The notes under the pieces: model-generated
What the model was told of the DNA's origin: nothing
The model's input: only the letters and a program-made list of their open reading frames with translations
The model's database searches: none
Part shown: in pieces, positions 37,300 through 49,774 of the stretch
Position numbering within the stretch: the first letter of the stretch is position 1
Layout: the number at the start of each line of letters is the position of its first letter
Assembly: GCA_963966185.1 (NCBI GenBank)
Contig: CAWZYM010000339.1
Location: 78,501 to 142,500 of the forward strand
Reading direction: 5' to 3'
DNA: 64,000 bases
Source of the DNA: Rhabditoides inermis
Lineage: Eukaryota; Nematoda; Chromadorea; Rhabditida; Rhabditidae
Position numbers and translations under genes: made by a program

Positions 37300-38286
37300 G
37301 GAGGCGGGGTGAGGAGATGGGTGGGTGGTTTCCTTGCCACACCACCTCCTCCTTACCCGACTACGTTCGCCGCGTTCCACGGTGAGTGAGCGCCGCATGC
37401 CGTCTTTCTCCTCCTTCTTCCTCCTGTCTCCTCCTCCCTTCTCCTCCTTCCTCTCCCCGTTTCCTCCCTTCTCCTCCTCCATCCTGCCTTCTCGTCGCAC
37501 CCAGCCATCCCACTCTTGCAGATAGTGATGGGCGCCTCTTCCCTCCACCCCGATTCGGGCACTGCCGGGAGATGTCGAGGATTTTGTAGTGTATTATGTA
37601 TATAAGGTGGGTGGGGGAGCGTACTGGGAGTGGGAAAGAGGGTGCGTCTAGAGGCGCAGAGTAGATCTCACCGTCCAGCAACGGCTCCAGGCTCTAGCTG
37701 AGAGTAGAGAGAGAGAGCGGGGAGGGAGCACCACCCGTCAGTGCCTGCAATCGCAACGATCAGAGACACAAACAAGAATCGCAACTGTCCGACAACCGCG
37801 CGGTTTCACAACCTGCTCAAGAACTAGCCATGCAATTCGAATGAAAAACAACAAGGAGTGGAAAAAAGGGGAATGAAGCTATCGCGCATTTGAACAAGCC
37901 TTCCACTTTATCCGCCCAAATCATCATAGGGAATCATTACCTCAAGTTGAATATGACGAAAACGGGTGAGAACAGGGGGCGGCAGGCGCAGGCGCCGGAC
38001 GTTCACAGAGAAACGAACAGAACAGCTCTCCTGAAAAAAACATGAATACAAGCTGGTTCAGATGTGTTCCGACCGGAATCACCTTTGGATGAGACTGGGC
38101 GAGCGCGTGTGTGAGCAGGACGATGGGCCGCAAGACAATGGAGAAGAACGGGCAGACGCCGGAGGATAGGTGTGCACGTCATTTCTGACGTGCACCCTGC
38201 GTGGATGGGGTGGGTACGGGGGACAACACGCTTCACCGTGGCCCTAGTGCGAGTCTGAAAAGGGAAAATGTATTCAACTGTTTCAG
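37300..38286. other. 3' region of coiled-coil gene and intergenic
   Basis: CT-rich sequence follows the TAG at 37297-37299. One block near 38125-38168 reads GRKTMEKNGQTPEDR on the plus strand and resembles REAMEKNGQAQA in exon 38287-38417, suggesting a duplicated exon. No clear AATAAA is seen. The rest is unassigned. Confidence 0.4.
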
Positions 38287-40456
38287 GTGGGCTCCACCTT
38301 CTGGACCCACCCGGAATGCTGATACGACGAGCGCGAGGAGTGCGCGTCGGATGGGAGGGCCGCGAGGCAATGGAGAAGAACGGGCAGGCGCAGGCGTCCG
38401 GCTCTGCATGGAAGGAGGTGAGCATCGCATTTCATGAACGGACACAATGAGGGACAGAAATTGCAAATGTGGCATGACTCACCTCGTCTGCGTATCAGTC
38501 TAATACACCATGAAGTGACATCATCGGATTCTTAGAACGGCCTAAACGGCATGTGATAAGAACACACAGTTCGGAAATAGAAACATGATAGCAACTGTTT
38601 CAGGTCGGCATCGCATCATGCACCGACCTCGGAATCGACCTCGACCTGTGGCAGTGGAGCAGCAGCGGCGGCCACACATCGACGACGCGACGACGCCACC
38701 GAGTAGCAGCATATGGAGAGACTGTCGAGGACAGACTCGCCCGCCCACACAGACACCTAGAACGAGGACAAGTGAGTGAGAGGGAGGGGGCATACTTATA
38801 TATGTTTCCTTGAGTCATTGTGGCGGAAGCGTATTGGGATGACTAGAAAACGTTAGTAACGTAAAAGTGATGGCTACTAACTACTAACTACGTGAGTATA
38901 ATGTGCATCCAATTTAAAAACAAAAAAATAAGAAGGTGAAACACTAATTACATTTCACGATTCGACCACATAAAATCAATGCATGAGATGCAGACAGATG
39001 ACGTGAACACCTCCAAACTGCTAACAATGTGCATTTCAGATCTCGCAGTCCTCACCAGGGATAGGAGCGTGGTGGCAGCACACACAGAGTGACAGTGTGA
39101 TGACGGACGAGCGATGCGAGCGCGAGAGAGAGCAGCACGCTGAGCCGATCCAAGTGCGATGCGACGCAGCCAGTGGCCCAGTCCCACGGAGACAGACAAC
39201 AGCGTCGCCCTAAAGCACACAAACACAAGGTGAGAAGGTGGACGGGTGCTGCACAGAGTAGAGAGAAGCAGAAGCACGGACCGGGAAAGAGGCTCGTGGA
39301 CTATGGTGAACTGTGGCATTTCAGAAGCGATACTTCTTGACGGTGAAACATACACGAGCGATCCGAGTGAGTGTCGGAGCAGCAGCCGAGATGGCAGCAG
39401 AAGGAGCAGCGTCGACTGCAGATTCACCCGCGTCCAGCCAGTCGACGACGGCTGAAATACAAGCAGGTGAGAAGGTGCATCAATATTCCAATTTCGATTA
39501 AGATAATGTAAAATCATCATCATTTATTTATTGCATATAAGCAATATCATAAGGATCAAATATAGAAATACAAATGGGGATACAACATATGGAAGTATTT
39601 GCAAATGAAATGAATACAATGGTGTTTCAGAAATCTCACCTACGGCAGCATGGACGACCAAGACGACATGTGACAGCAGCGGGACGAGCAGCGCCCAGCG
39701 CGGAGCAATGGACGGCGGCGAGGCGGCGAGGCTCGAGCAGATGGGCGCGGAGACGAGCGCCGTCGTCGACGAGACAGTGGCGGGAGAGCCGAGGCAGCCA
39801 GTCAGATGTGGGCGCCACGAGCCGACTGCCACACAGCCCCAACTGAAATGGAGAGAGTGAGTGTGCGCCACAGGGTGCATGGGATTGTAAAGGAGAGAAC
39901 AATCAATCAATCAATCATTTATCCGGAATCGTTATATCTGAATATGACAATCATAATTATATGAAGCATACAGTAGTACCTAAGATGCTAGATTCATAGG
40001 CAACGTATAGATACATATGTAGAGAACGTATAGATACATATGTAACACTAGTAAAGTGTTTGTTTGTTTATCAGCCTGATTCCGACATGTACATACAATG
40101 GTAGCATGATGGGTTATCTGGAAGCACTGGACGGCGGCAGTTCAAGTAACATTTCTAATTAATATATACTTTAATTAAAAACGTTACTTGAACTTATCAT
40201 GAATGATTAAACGTCATGGAATGTGAACTGAACAAAGGGCTAAACGCATAGTGAACACAGTGCCATTTTCCATTTCAGATGTCCCACCTCCAATCCCAAT
40301 CGACTTGTTCTCGGAGCGGTAGCATCGAGGCTGCGGCACGAGGACGGAAGAACGGCACGGAAGAGTGGCCAGCGAGTGGCGGACGTGTGCAGCAGTGCAC
40401 GACGCGAGTCTCCGGAGAGACCACCTCCACCGCCACTCTGGAAAGAAAGACGCGAG
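38287..40456 (+). CDS. Phase-consistent multi-exon model, unrecognised
   Basis: Five plus-strand exons with TTTCAG acceptors and GTGAG donors keep one frame: 38287-38417 (LLDPPGMLIRRARGVRVGWE), 38604-38771 (IASCTDLGIDLDLWQWSSSG), 39325-39466 (KRYFLTVKHTRAIRVSVGAA), 39631-39856 (GEAARLEQMGAETSAVVDET) and 40279-40456 (LVLGAVASRLRHEDGRTARK). Together they give about 280 residues with no stop. The product is Ala/Ser/Arg-rich with no recognised domain. No start or stop is resolved. GC-rich DNA stays open by chance more easily, so the phase agreement across four introns is the main support. Confidence 0.42.
39903..39965 (-). mobile_element. LINE/SINE 3'-tail fragment (copy 2 of 3)
   Basis: (CAAT)n followed by CATTTATCCGGAATCGTTAT; the same unit as at 9462 and 62560. 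Confidence 0.6.
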
Positions 40457-40859
40457 GTGAGGGGAAGGGCTGGAGAGTGTAGGGGGAGGGGATAACTGAT
40501 AAGAGAAACGGGGGAACTAATAATTAGAATACCAGTCAATGAAGTGTGCAAGTGTTTATGCTATAGTGATTTGAAACTGACGCACGTGTAGGAAACACAA
40601 TGTGAAACACAAGTGATATTGAATGAAAGAGCAAGTGCTAGAAAGATCATATGTTCATGCCTTTGGCTCACCAATACGTGGCGACAAGTGCTCTCCTCGC
40701 GGAGTGGAAAAAGTGTCCACCGCACTTCCACGGCTCGTTATCGATCCCATTATCGATCACCGGAGCCGATCGCCCGCGCGCGACCTCAAAATACGTTGTT
40801 TAAAAAACTACGAACAACTATCAACAAGAAAAGAAGATGTGCTGACCGAGTGGCGGCCG

Positions 40860-40978
40860 ACAGTTGCTGCAGGCGTGATCGGGCGCGAGGCAAGTGCGGG
40901 CCAGCCATGCACTGCCCACTGCCCTCGGCTCCTCCTTCGCTCGTCCTCGCCTCACTCCCCTCTAAACAATATCAATAA
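40860..40978 (-). pseudogene. Isolated minus-strand exon-like block
   Basis: The block from about 40862 to 40966 follows a TTGTTTAG acceptor on the minus strand and stays open (RGRAKEEPRAVGSAWLARTC, then HACSNCRPP with a Cys pair). Its acceptor and opening resemble the minus-strand exon family at 44224, 51413 and 53002. Probably a remnant copy. Confidence 0.3.
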
Positions 40979-42400
40979 AACAAAGCACACACTAAACACT
41001 ATATTATTAAACAATCACAACACTTTTAAACCGATCAAATATCGTCACATCCAACGTTGGCAACACACGAACTGGTACAGCGCAACCCGATACATAGTTG
41101 ACGTGGGGATTTTGTGAATGGGTGCTTTCGTCTCACCATGAATAAGGGCGGAGAGCCGGAGGTGTAGAGCCGTCTGCTGCCCATCTCGTCTTCGTTACGC
41201 AAAAGCATCTCTGAAACTATCACGTCATAATCGACAAGTACATCACACATATCACAAACAACAACGAAGTAGTAAAATGCAAAAACCGCAATATTTAGAG
41301 AGACTAGTGATTGATAGCGATAAACAGACCGAGTTTTCGGGTGGCGCTGGCGTGAGCTGGATGCGGTAGTTGCACAGTGGAGCCGTGCACGGGGTGAGTG
41401 CGAGGCGGCGAGGCGACGGCGCACCCTCAAACGGCTTCTCGCCGTTTGGTACCCGTTCTTAATGATAAAAAATAAACAACACGCATCACAAATATATAAT
41501 ATAAACACATCGTGATACATGAACATGGTCAAGACAAGACAGAAACGTACGTCTTTGAAACATTGAATGGAACTGCTCACGGCGAACTGGCTCAAAAAAT
41601 CAATAACATGAAGACATTATAGTTTTTACTTTTTCAAAAAGGAGACAGTTATTGGAAGTAGAAAGTACAAACAAGCTGCATCATGTGTGTCAATCATTGT
41701 TACAAATGGAGAATCGTAACTCTAATGCAACGTAACTCGACGCGACAACGACAAAACCAAACACACTGATAAATGAGTGTACACTGAACCATATCACTTT
41801 ACGAATTAGCATATGCATTTTTGCATAAATGAAATACAAAACAAAGTCGAATTTATACGAGTTTTCCGAAATTTATACGTGAGCGAGGCGAGAGCTTGCG
41901 TCACACTAGTACCCGCAAGTCACGCTGGATTGCGTAATATAATTTAACAAAATTAGAAGATTCAGCCCTATAATAATAAAAAAAAACATGGCAAAAACGT
42001 AACGCAATATATAAGTACAGTCTGACTCTACTAAATAATTATTTCTTTGCGCACGCGCACAACTTACTCAAGTATTCAAGTAAGTTGCGCACAAAACAAA
42101 AGTGTCGTGAAAAGAAACACGAGTGAAACAGAGAATAGAATCAGAACGCTAAACCGATAATAATATCAACATCTATCCCGATAGTATATATTCGATTATA
42201 GTGTCATCGACGTCTACGATGACTGCGTTGTGCGGACCGGGGACTTCACACCCCCGGGTCGCAACATAGTTTTATCTGTGTCTGCGGAGGCGGACTGAGA
42301 GAAAAGGAGACTCGACACACATCCGGACGCGACAGCGATGATGAGAAGGTGAGGAGAAGAAGGGAAGAGGGGGAGGAAGAATGCTTGAATGTGAGTCGTT
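40979..42400. other. Intergenic, AT-rich; no supported gene
   Basis: The sequence from 41600 to 42200 is strongly AT-rich. A block at about 41340-41450 is GC-rich but broken in all frames that I read. No RNA gene or repeat was recognised. Confidence 0.6.
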
Positions 42401-42406
42401 TGCAGG

Positions 42407-43194
42407 TGTCCGGATGCGTCGAGTGGTGGATCGGGTGACAAGTCTGTCCCCGGTTCAGTGCCTCGCGGAGCGAGTGCGAGTTGAGCGTGCAGCTCGGTCG
42501 GCGCAGCCTCTCTCTGGCTGCGTGACCGCCTGTCGCTTCCACAACGACACGGCCAGCGAGCGAGTGAGTGCGAGACAGGATGAGAGCGAAACAGTGGGCT
42601 CATCGACTGTCGTTTCAGAAACTCGGCCAGTTCGGATTGGCTGACTGCGTGGCGTGCGATGACTGCATCGCATCGCGACCAGCATCGCACGCCGCGACCC
42701 GTCAGCATCCCTACACACGTCGGCCACTCACTATGTCAGAGTGAGTGGCCGACGTGGAGTACGGAACGCCTGGTGTGGTGGGGGCGGGACAGTCGGCGGC
42801 GCGAGCAGAGTGCCACTCGAGTCGCGTCGCCACCCCGCCTCCTCGACCAGAAGGCATTCGAGCCGTCGACTCCCCGGCTGAGGAGAGCCGCGAGGGGCGA
42901 CGGGAATGCGGGAGGGGGCCTGTTACAGCCCATAAGGGGGACAGGCCTCACTCCACGCGACTCGGCAGTCGGACTACAAGTGAGTGGATAAGGGGAGAAC
43001 GGGAAAGAAGTGGGAGAGAGGAGAAGGGGGAGAGAAGAGAGGAGGAGGAGGGGAGGGGGAAAAGAAGAACAGTCTCAATATAAACATTTTCTGTTTAGCT
43101 CGTGGGTCGACTTGGGCAGTGAACCTTCAAATTGGTCACTGCCAGCCGGGAGCGGCTACGGCAGCCGCGCGCATCGGAGCGAATCCGCAAAACG
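42407..43194 (+). pseudogene. Duplicated exon cassette, copy 1 (diverged)
   Basis: Plus-strand blocks 42407-42563 (VQCLAERVRVERAARSAQPL), 42620-42740 (GQFGLADCVACDDCIASRP) and 42795-42980, then 43099-43194. The third carries KAFEPSTP, shared with copies 2 and 3. The fourth (SWVDLGSEPSNWSLPAGSGY) is homologous at the DNA level to 45376-45470 and 47946-48039. Frames differ between copies, so this one is probably decayed. Confidence 0.4.
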
Positions 43195-43769
43195 TGAGGA
43201 AGGGGAGAGGGAAAGGGAGAGAGAGAACGGGGGGGGGGAATTTGGACTCACAAGAAGATGGGATCACAAGAGATAAGGGAAACGGAGGTAACCACGGGGA
43301 AAAACAAAGCATATGGGAAGTGCAACATACATTCCATCTACGCGAGCATCTATATTCCAAGAAAACAAATAAAAACCCGATATGATGTGGACAGAATCAG
43401 AGCAAGAACAAATATAAATAGAGAAAATAGGGATGTCGATTCAATCGATGACCTTCTTGTTTTTGCCGACAGCTTCGTCCGCACTCCGCACTGTCCCATC
43501 TCCGATCCACTCTTGTCCTGAATGCACAATGTCAATTGGCATTTCATTCCCTCGAGATAGTACAAAAGAGTGCAACATCACTATGCGCCAACATTGAAGC
43601 AGACAACACAATGATAGTGAACCTCACCTCAGTGATGGGTGAGCTCCCTCTATTCGCCTCCGTGCGCCACGCAACAGTCCTCCTCAGCTTTCGCCCTAAA
43701 CAACTGCATGTCAAATATGATATACAATGATATAGTTTAACATGTTAATTAAAAGAAACACGATACAGA

Positions 43770-44150
43770 ACATTAATGTAGTTCGGGAGAGAGAGAGAGA
43801 GAGGATTGGTGTGTTTGATAGAGAGAGAAGGAGAAAGGAAAGAGAGAGAGAGGAAGTGGGTTGGTGTGTGTGAGAAAGAGGGAGGGAGATAGGAGAGAGA
43901 GAGAGGGAGAGAGGGAAAGAGTGGGTTAGTGTGTGTGTGTGTGAGAGAGAGAGGGAGAGAGAGAGAGGGAGGGAGATAGGAGAGAGAGAGGGAGTGGGTT
44001 GGTGTGTGTGAGAAAGAGGGAGGGAGATAGGAGAGAGAGAGGGAGGGAGGGAAAGAGTGGGTTGGTGTGTGGAAAGAGTGGGTTGGAGAGGGAGGGAGGG
44101 AAAGAGTGGGTTGGTGAGAGAGAGGAAGGGAGATATTTGCAATCATCACA
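43770..44150. repeat. (GA)n-rich array with GTGGGTTGGTGTGTG units
   Basis: GA microsatellite punctuated by repeats of GTGGGTTGGTGTGTGAGAGA. The same composite recurs at 44400-44760. Each follows an AT-rich tail beginning CATGTCAAATNTGATATACA. Confidence 0.9.
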
Positions 44151-44223
44151 TGATACGATGATCTATAGACGCCACAACAGAGAATCGCAGCAGGCAACAC
44201 AATTCAAATGAATATCACCTCAC

Positions 44224-44304
44224 CTCAGTGATGAACGCGCATATTGCCGCCTCCGGGCGCCACGCACGACGCTCCTCCCCCATTTCACTTGGCCCTCACT
44301 CGCC
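44224..44304 (-). pseudogene. Minus-strand exon family member (ASEG block)
   Basis: After a TTGTTCAG acceptor on the minus strand the block reads ASEGQVKWGRSVVRGARRRQ and ends at a GTGAGG donor. Related blocks follow the same acceptor context at 43690, 47075 and 48722 (all with stops in this frame), and 53002-53133 begins SASDGARQCW. This marks a repeated, mostly decayed minus-strand gene. Confidence 0.4.
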
Positions 44305-44778
44305 CTGAACAAATGCATGTCAAATCTGATATACAATGACATAGTTTAACATGTTAATTATAAGAAACACGATACAGAACATTAATGCAGTTCGGAACAA
44401 TTCGAAAGAGGGGGGGGGGGGTGGATTGGTGTGTGTGAAAGAGAGGGAGGGAGATAGGAGAAAAAGAGAGAGGAAGTGGGTTGGTGTGTGTGAGAGAGGG
44501 AGGGAGATAAGAGAGAGAGAGAGAGAAAGAGGGGGGTTGTGTGTGAGAGAGAGGGAGGGAGATAGGAAAGAGAGAGAGAGAGAGAGAGAGTGGATTGGTG
44601 TGTGGGAGAGAGAGGGGAGGATTTAGGAGAGTGAGAGGGGAGTGGGTTGGTGTGTGGGAGAGAGAGAGGAGGATATAGGAGAGAGAGAGGGAGTGGGTTG
44701 GTGTGTGTGTGAGAGAGAGGGAGATAGGAAATAGAGAGAGGGGGAGAGGGAGAGAGAGAGAGAACGAATGATTTTCAG

Positions 44779-45470
44779 GTGTCACGTGGTGCCGAGAGAG
44801 CCGGGCTCTGGATCGGCGCACACTCTCGTGGGGGAGAGGAGCGAGGGTTGTCCAGCGCAGTCTCTGACTGTGTGGACGGCTCCTCGCATCGACACGCCGA
44901 GGACACGCGAGTGGAGCAAGTGAGTGCGAGATGGGACGTGAAGTGGCAGTGGGCTAACCGTGCCTCGTTTCAGATGCCCGCTCTGTGTCGCTGGTTGCGC
45001 AGGCGTGCGATCCATTCGATCGCATGCCTCGCGCAATCGGTACCGTACGCGCGTGTCGCGGGGTGCGGACAATCTCGGCGAGGGACGGGGAAGTCGGCGG
45101 AGCGAGTCGCTCCGCCACCTCGTCCCTCTACCGGGAGGCGTTCGAGCCGCCGACTCCCGGCTCGGCAGAGTCGGATGGATCGGCGGGAACGTAGGCGTGT
45201 AGCCTGTCAAAACCCCCACCAAAAAGAAAAAAAAAACAAGAAAAAAAGAGAGGGACGGGCTACACTGCACATGTCCCAGTTCGCGCACTACGTGTGAGTG
45301 GAGGAAGGAAGAGGAAGAGAAAAGAGAGGAGAAGAGGAGGACGGAACAGTCGTAGATTAAGATAGTTTCTTCCAGAAATCGTGGGGCGGCGAAGACGTGA
45401 TCCTTCAAGAGGTCACCGTCAGCTGGGAGCGACTACAGAAGTCGCGCACAACGGAGCGAATCTGTTTGGT
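44779..45470 (+). CDS. Duplicated exon cassette, copy 2: zinc-finger-like protein fragment
   Basis: Exon 44779-44919 encodes CHVVPREPGSGSAHTLVGER and ends in phase 2. Exon 44974-45202 continues in the same frame with KCPLCVAGCAGVRSIRSHAS, a Cys-x2-Cys-x4-Cys ... His block resembling a C2H2-type finger, and ends at TAG. A third block, 45376-45470, reads KSWGGEDVILQEVTVSWERL but would lie after the stop. Copy 3 at 47278-48039 has the same layout. The Cys/His block is conserved between copies although flanking residues diverge, so it may have been under selection. Function unknown. Confidence 0.4.
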
Positions 45471-45479
45471 GTGAGTGAG

Positions 45480-47194
45480 AGAAAGGGAAAGAGAAGGGAG
45501 AGAGAGGGAAGGAGGGAAGGAGAGGGAGGGAAAGAGAGGGAAAAAGAGAGGGTAAGAGAGAAAAGGAGAGAGGAGAGAAGGAGGTGTTGTTTACCCGTGG
45601 ATGATTGTCCGAGCGCATCCATCCCTCCCTCTCTCACACACACTTGTATGCGCGCGCTGATTCCTCTCACTGCTGAGGGGAGAAGTGAGAGGACCACTGA
45701 AATCATAGTATGATATCCATGTAATTAGTTCACACACTCCTAGGCAGACGCACTTAACGCGTCAGTTTCGCGTCGCGACTAGCTCGAGTTGATTCGCAAA
45801 ACGTAAAGCAGCAAAAGGAATCAAACTTGCGACCAACATATCATCTCACTCGCTATCCACTATCCACTGGGGAAATTGACACCGCAATCGACAGCGCATT
45901 GAAAACGAAAGTGGAGACGAGACATTCGGTCACGGGCGAGAGACAACCGACGCTGCGAGTGGGGTGCGCGCCTCCCCGCCGTTTGCCCCCCCCCCCCGCC
46001 TTTTGAATGGTTGCGAAATGAGAGCGTAAAAGTGAGATTATCATTACATATAGTGGCTCCCCCGTTTTGGCGGTACTCAAGTTGTGAATCGTCATTCTTT
46101 TATTATGCACAAGCGCATACTTGATGCGTTGAACAGTTGACATTTTCTTCATTGCGCACTCTCAAAACCGGTCGACCGGTGTCTGTTAACCGATCAGTGA
46201 CGATAAGTTTATGGAAATGACATGCAAATGAGCGTGTTCGATACAGTATCCGTGAACATAAAAATGGAAATAACTCTTTCCAAACTTCATGAAATTGCAC
46301 AAAAATTTGATATGATGTTCTTGGATGGGTTCCCTACAAATCTCGGAGAGCGGATTTTGCCAATTGTTTCTCAGAGGAGAGATTAAAAAAAAGCTAATTA
46401 CATTGGAGTCATATCTTAAAATCCAGCCGATAAATCGGTCGATATCAAGTACCAGTTGTCTATTGACACCTATAGGGACTTAGTTGGCACATTACTAAGA
46501 TCGTAGTATGATGTTGAACAGTAGTTTTCCCTATGAGAAGACACAGTTCGCTAAATAACTCCACAGTCGCTTCATTAAAACCGCTCAAACTTCGTCAGTA
46601 GGTGGTTCTTGACCCCCACTACAACTCTCGGAGAGCACATTTGTGATTTTGTTTCTCCTATTACAGAAAATTTCAACTATATATAGCAATCCTGGGAATG
46701 AGGCGCATTTGCCTAATTTTCTCATCGGTCTGCGTCATTTCTCCGGCCAGAGATAATTCGCCTACCGCGAAAACGGGGGACCCACTATAAACCATTTGAG
46801 CAATTTCAACAATCTCGAATATCATCGCAATCCATCATCGCATTATCTCGCAAGTCCCGGATAAACGCTTTTCGCGACATTTGCCGCTTTTTACGCGGCG
46901 TCATTCGTAGCATAGTGGAATAGAGATGATGTGATGATCAAAACAGTCTAGGCAATACAATGAACGTAAATATCACCTCATCTCTTCTTATCTGTGATCA
47001 GTGATAGGCGGGTCTCTCCGGGCGCCACGCCAACGCCTCACACAGCTCTCTTGGCGGCTTGGCGCTCACTCGCCCTAAACAATTTGCATGTCATATACGA
47101 TATACCATACAATAGTATATTTAACATGCAACATTATGAGCAACACGATACATAGATTTATTGCTGTTTAGCAACTTGACATAATTCAAAGGAG

Positions 47195-47247
<53 letters not shown>

Positions 47248-47270
47248 AGGACGGGGGAGAGAATGCATGA
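45480..47270. other. Spacer between cassettes, mostly unassigned
   Basis: 45480-45590 is a GA microsatellite. 45720-46930 is AT-rich single-copy-looking DNA with no supported exon. 46930-47160 matches the AT-rich tail of the other cassettes (ATCACCTCA ... CGCCCTAAACAATTTGCATG). Confidence 0.6.
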
Positions 47271-47277
47271 TTTTCAG

Positions 47278-48039
47278 GTGTCACGTGGTGTCGGGGGAGC
47301 GGGTTCTCCGCCCGGCGCACACTCTCGTGGGGGAGAGGCGCGATAGTTGCGTCCAGCGCAGCTCAATCTGTTTGCGTGGACGGTGCAATCGCATGGACAC
47401 GCCGAGGGCACGGCAGTGGAGCGAGTGAGTGCGAGCTGCGATGGGGAGCGAGCAGGGCACTAACCGACCCTCCTTTCAGATGCCCGTTCCGTGTCGCCGG
47501 TTGCGCAGGCGTGCGATCCATTCGATCGCACGCCTCGCGCAAGCGGAACCGTGCGCGCGTCGTGGCGGCCCGTTTTGTTGGTCGTCCGACGCGGGGTGCG
47601 GAGCAGCTCGGTGGGGGAAGCGGGGGGATGACTGGAGCGAGGAGAGTGGGACTCGCCTCGCTCCGCCCCCATCCTCTGCACCGGAAGGCGTTCGAGCCGT
47701 CGACTCCCGGCTCGGCAGAGTCGGGCGGATCGGCGGGAACGCGGGGAGTGCGGCCTGTTACGTCCCAGAAGGGGGCAGGTCGCACCCCAGAGACTCAGTT
47801 CTCGAACTACGGGTGAGTGAATAGGGGAGGGGAGGAGGAGGAGGAGGAGGAGAGAAGGCGAAGAGAGGAGAAATGGAACAGAGGAAGGAGAGAGGGGAAG
47901 GAGGATTAGGTGGGAAGAGTCGTGGATGAAGATAGCTTCTTTCAGTAATCGTGGGACGACGAGGACGTGATCCTTGTAGTGGTCACGTCAGCTGAGAGCG
48001 ACTACGGAAGTCGCACGCAGCGGAGCAAAACCGTTCGGT
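47278..48039 (+). CDS. Duplicated exon cassette, copy 3: zinc-finger-like protein
   Basis: Exons 47278-47424 (CHVVSGERVLRPAHTLVGER), 47480-47812 (ECPFRVAGCAGVRSIRSHAS then HRKAFEPSTPGSAESGGSAG and TPETQFSNYG) and the start of 47946-48039 keep phase and end at TGA after NRGTTRT. This gives about 170 residues. The finger-like block is nearly identical to copy 2, with the second Cys replaced by Arg, which would weaken zinc binding. Flanks: a (GA)n tract at 47195-47245 upstream and another GA array at 48040-48150 downstream. Confidence 0.42.
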
Positions 48040-48927
48040 GTGAGTGAGAGAGGGAGATGGGAGAGAGAGGGAGAGAGAGAGGGAGAGAGAGGGGGAGAGA
48101 GAGGGAGAGAGAGGGAGAGAGGGGAGGGAGAGAGGGGGGAGAGAGTGTTGTTTACCCGTGGTTGAATGACCGGGTGCATCCATCCCTCCCTCTCACGCAT
48201 TCTTGTATGTGCGCGCTGACTTCTCTCACTGCCGAGAAGAGAGGACAAATGATATTTGTATATACACCATTTCATGTGATTTGTTCACTCATGTTGAGTG
48301 GTTGCGGAATGAAAACATACAAATGAGATTAAACATCAATTTGCACAATTTCTTAACATCTCAAACATCGGTCCATCGGTCGCTTCGACTCGCAGTCCCG
48401 AATAAACGACCGGGTGCTGTGGTTTCGGGAATTCCTAACCTCCAAATTTGGTCGCAATGCCGCACAATGGCTTGTTCCTCTTTCCCTCTCCAATCTAACC
48501 GGCTTTCTAACTGCTTTCATTAAATCTTCTTCGCCCCTCGCAGAGATCAAGGACATACTAATTACTCATTTCTCACCATACACTTACATCACAACAAAAC
48601 AGACTTGGCAACACAATGCGCAATCAAAGTGCATATCACCTCACCTCATCCTGGGTGATGGCCGTGACTATTGCCGCCTCTCCGCTACGCCACAGCCACA
48701 CACTTATTGGCGTGTACTCGCCCTAAACTAGTTGCATGTCATATATATGATACACACTAACATGCAACACACTTTAATGGCAAATACGATGCAGATGAAC
48801 AATGTAGTTATCGTTATTTGAAAGAGGGGGGAGTGAGAGAGAGAGAGAGTGAGAGTGAGAGAGAGAGTGAGAGAGAGAGTGAGATGAGAGAGGTGCAGAT
48901 GAAGATAAGAGAGAGAATGTTTGCAGG

Positions 48928-49403
48928 TGCGTGGGTGAGGCCGGGGGAGCATTGTTTCTCCTGGCTCTTCTCTCGTGGGGGAGAGATGCGGTGATCGTCC
49001 AGAAAAAAACAAGAAAAAAACGATAATGGTAGACGATGCCTGCACTGCGACACACCGGTGAACGAGGACACGCGAGTCGAGCGAGTGAGTGCGAGATGCG
49101 AACCGAGCAGTACACTAACCCATTGCCGTTTCAGATGCCCGCTCCGTGCGTTGGTTGCGCGAGTCACGCGCAATCGGCACCCGCATACAGTTGTGGCGAC
49201 CCACTCAGACGGTCGGACGCCCAAGCGCTGTGGTGCGGGAGAGGGGCGGAAGTTGGGAGGTGCGGCGCGAATGTTAGTAGTGCCGCATCTCGACCCTGCC
49301 CCTCACCAAATGGAGTGGCCGGACGGGTGGACGGCGCGGCGGGAGTCGGCCGCTCCACCGACTCGGCCACTCCACCACCCCCACCATCACCCACATTCGC
49401 AAG
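48928..49403 (+). pseudogene. Duplicated exon cassette, copy 4 (diverged)
   Basis: Block 48928-49085 shares TCTCGTGGGGGAGAG and the downstream GAGGACACGCGAGTC with copies 2 and 3. Block 49135-49403 begins ATGCCCGCTCCGTGCG like their second exon, but a deletion removes the CAGGCGTGCGATCC segment that encodes the finger-like core. It is probably non-functional. Confidence 0.45.
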
Positions 49404-49405
49404 GT

Positions 49406-49438
<33 letters not shown>

Positions 49439-49726
49439 GGCACATACGACATGGGCTCATCCAAACAACAGGATAAAAGATAACACGATTACGAGTATCA
49501 ACGTTACTTCGTTTAGCACAACTTCTTTGCGGTGGGCGATGGCACGCTGGCTGACCGGGGCTCTCCCCGGTGACAAACCAGCGGGAGCAGGAGCTGCCCC
49601 CGACTAGGACGGGCGCGCTACGGGCAGAGAAAGAGAGAGAGGCGGCATCGACAGCTGCCCGAGGAGTGGCAGTGAGAGCTTTCGAGCGACCACAACGCCA
49701 CTCCGTGTACTCTGCACCGGGAAAGG

Positions 49727-49774
<48 letters not shown>

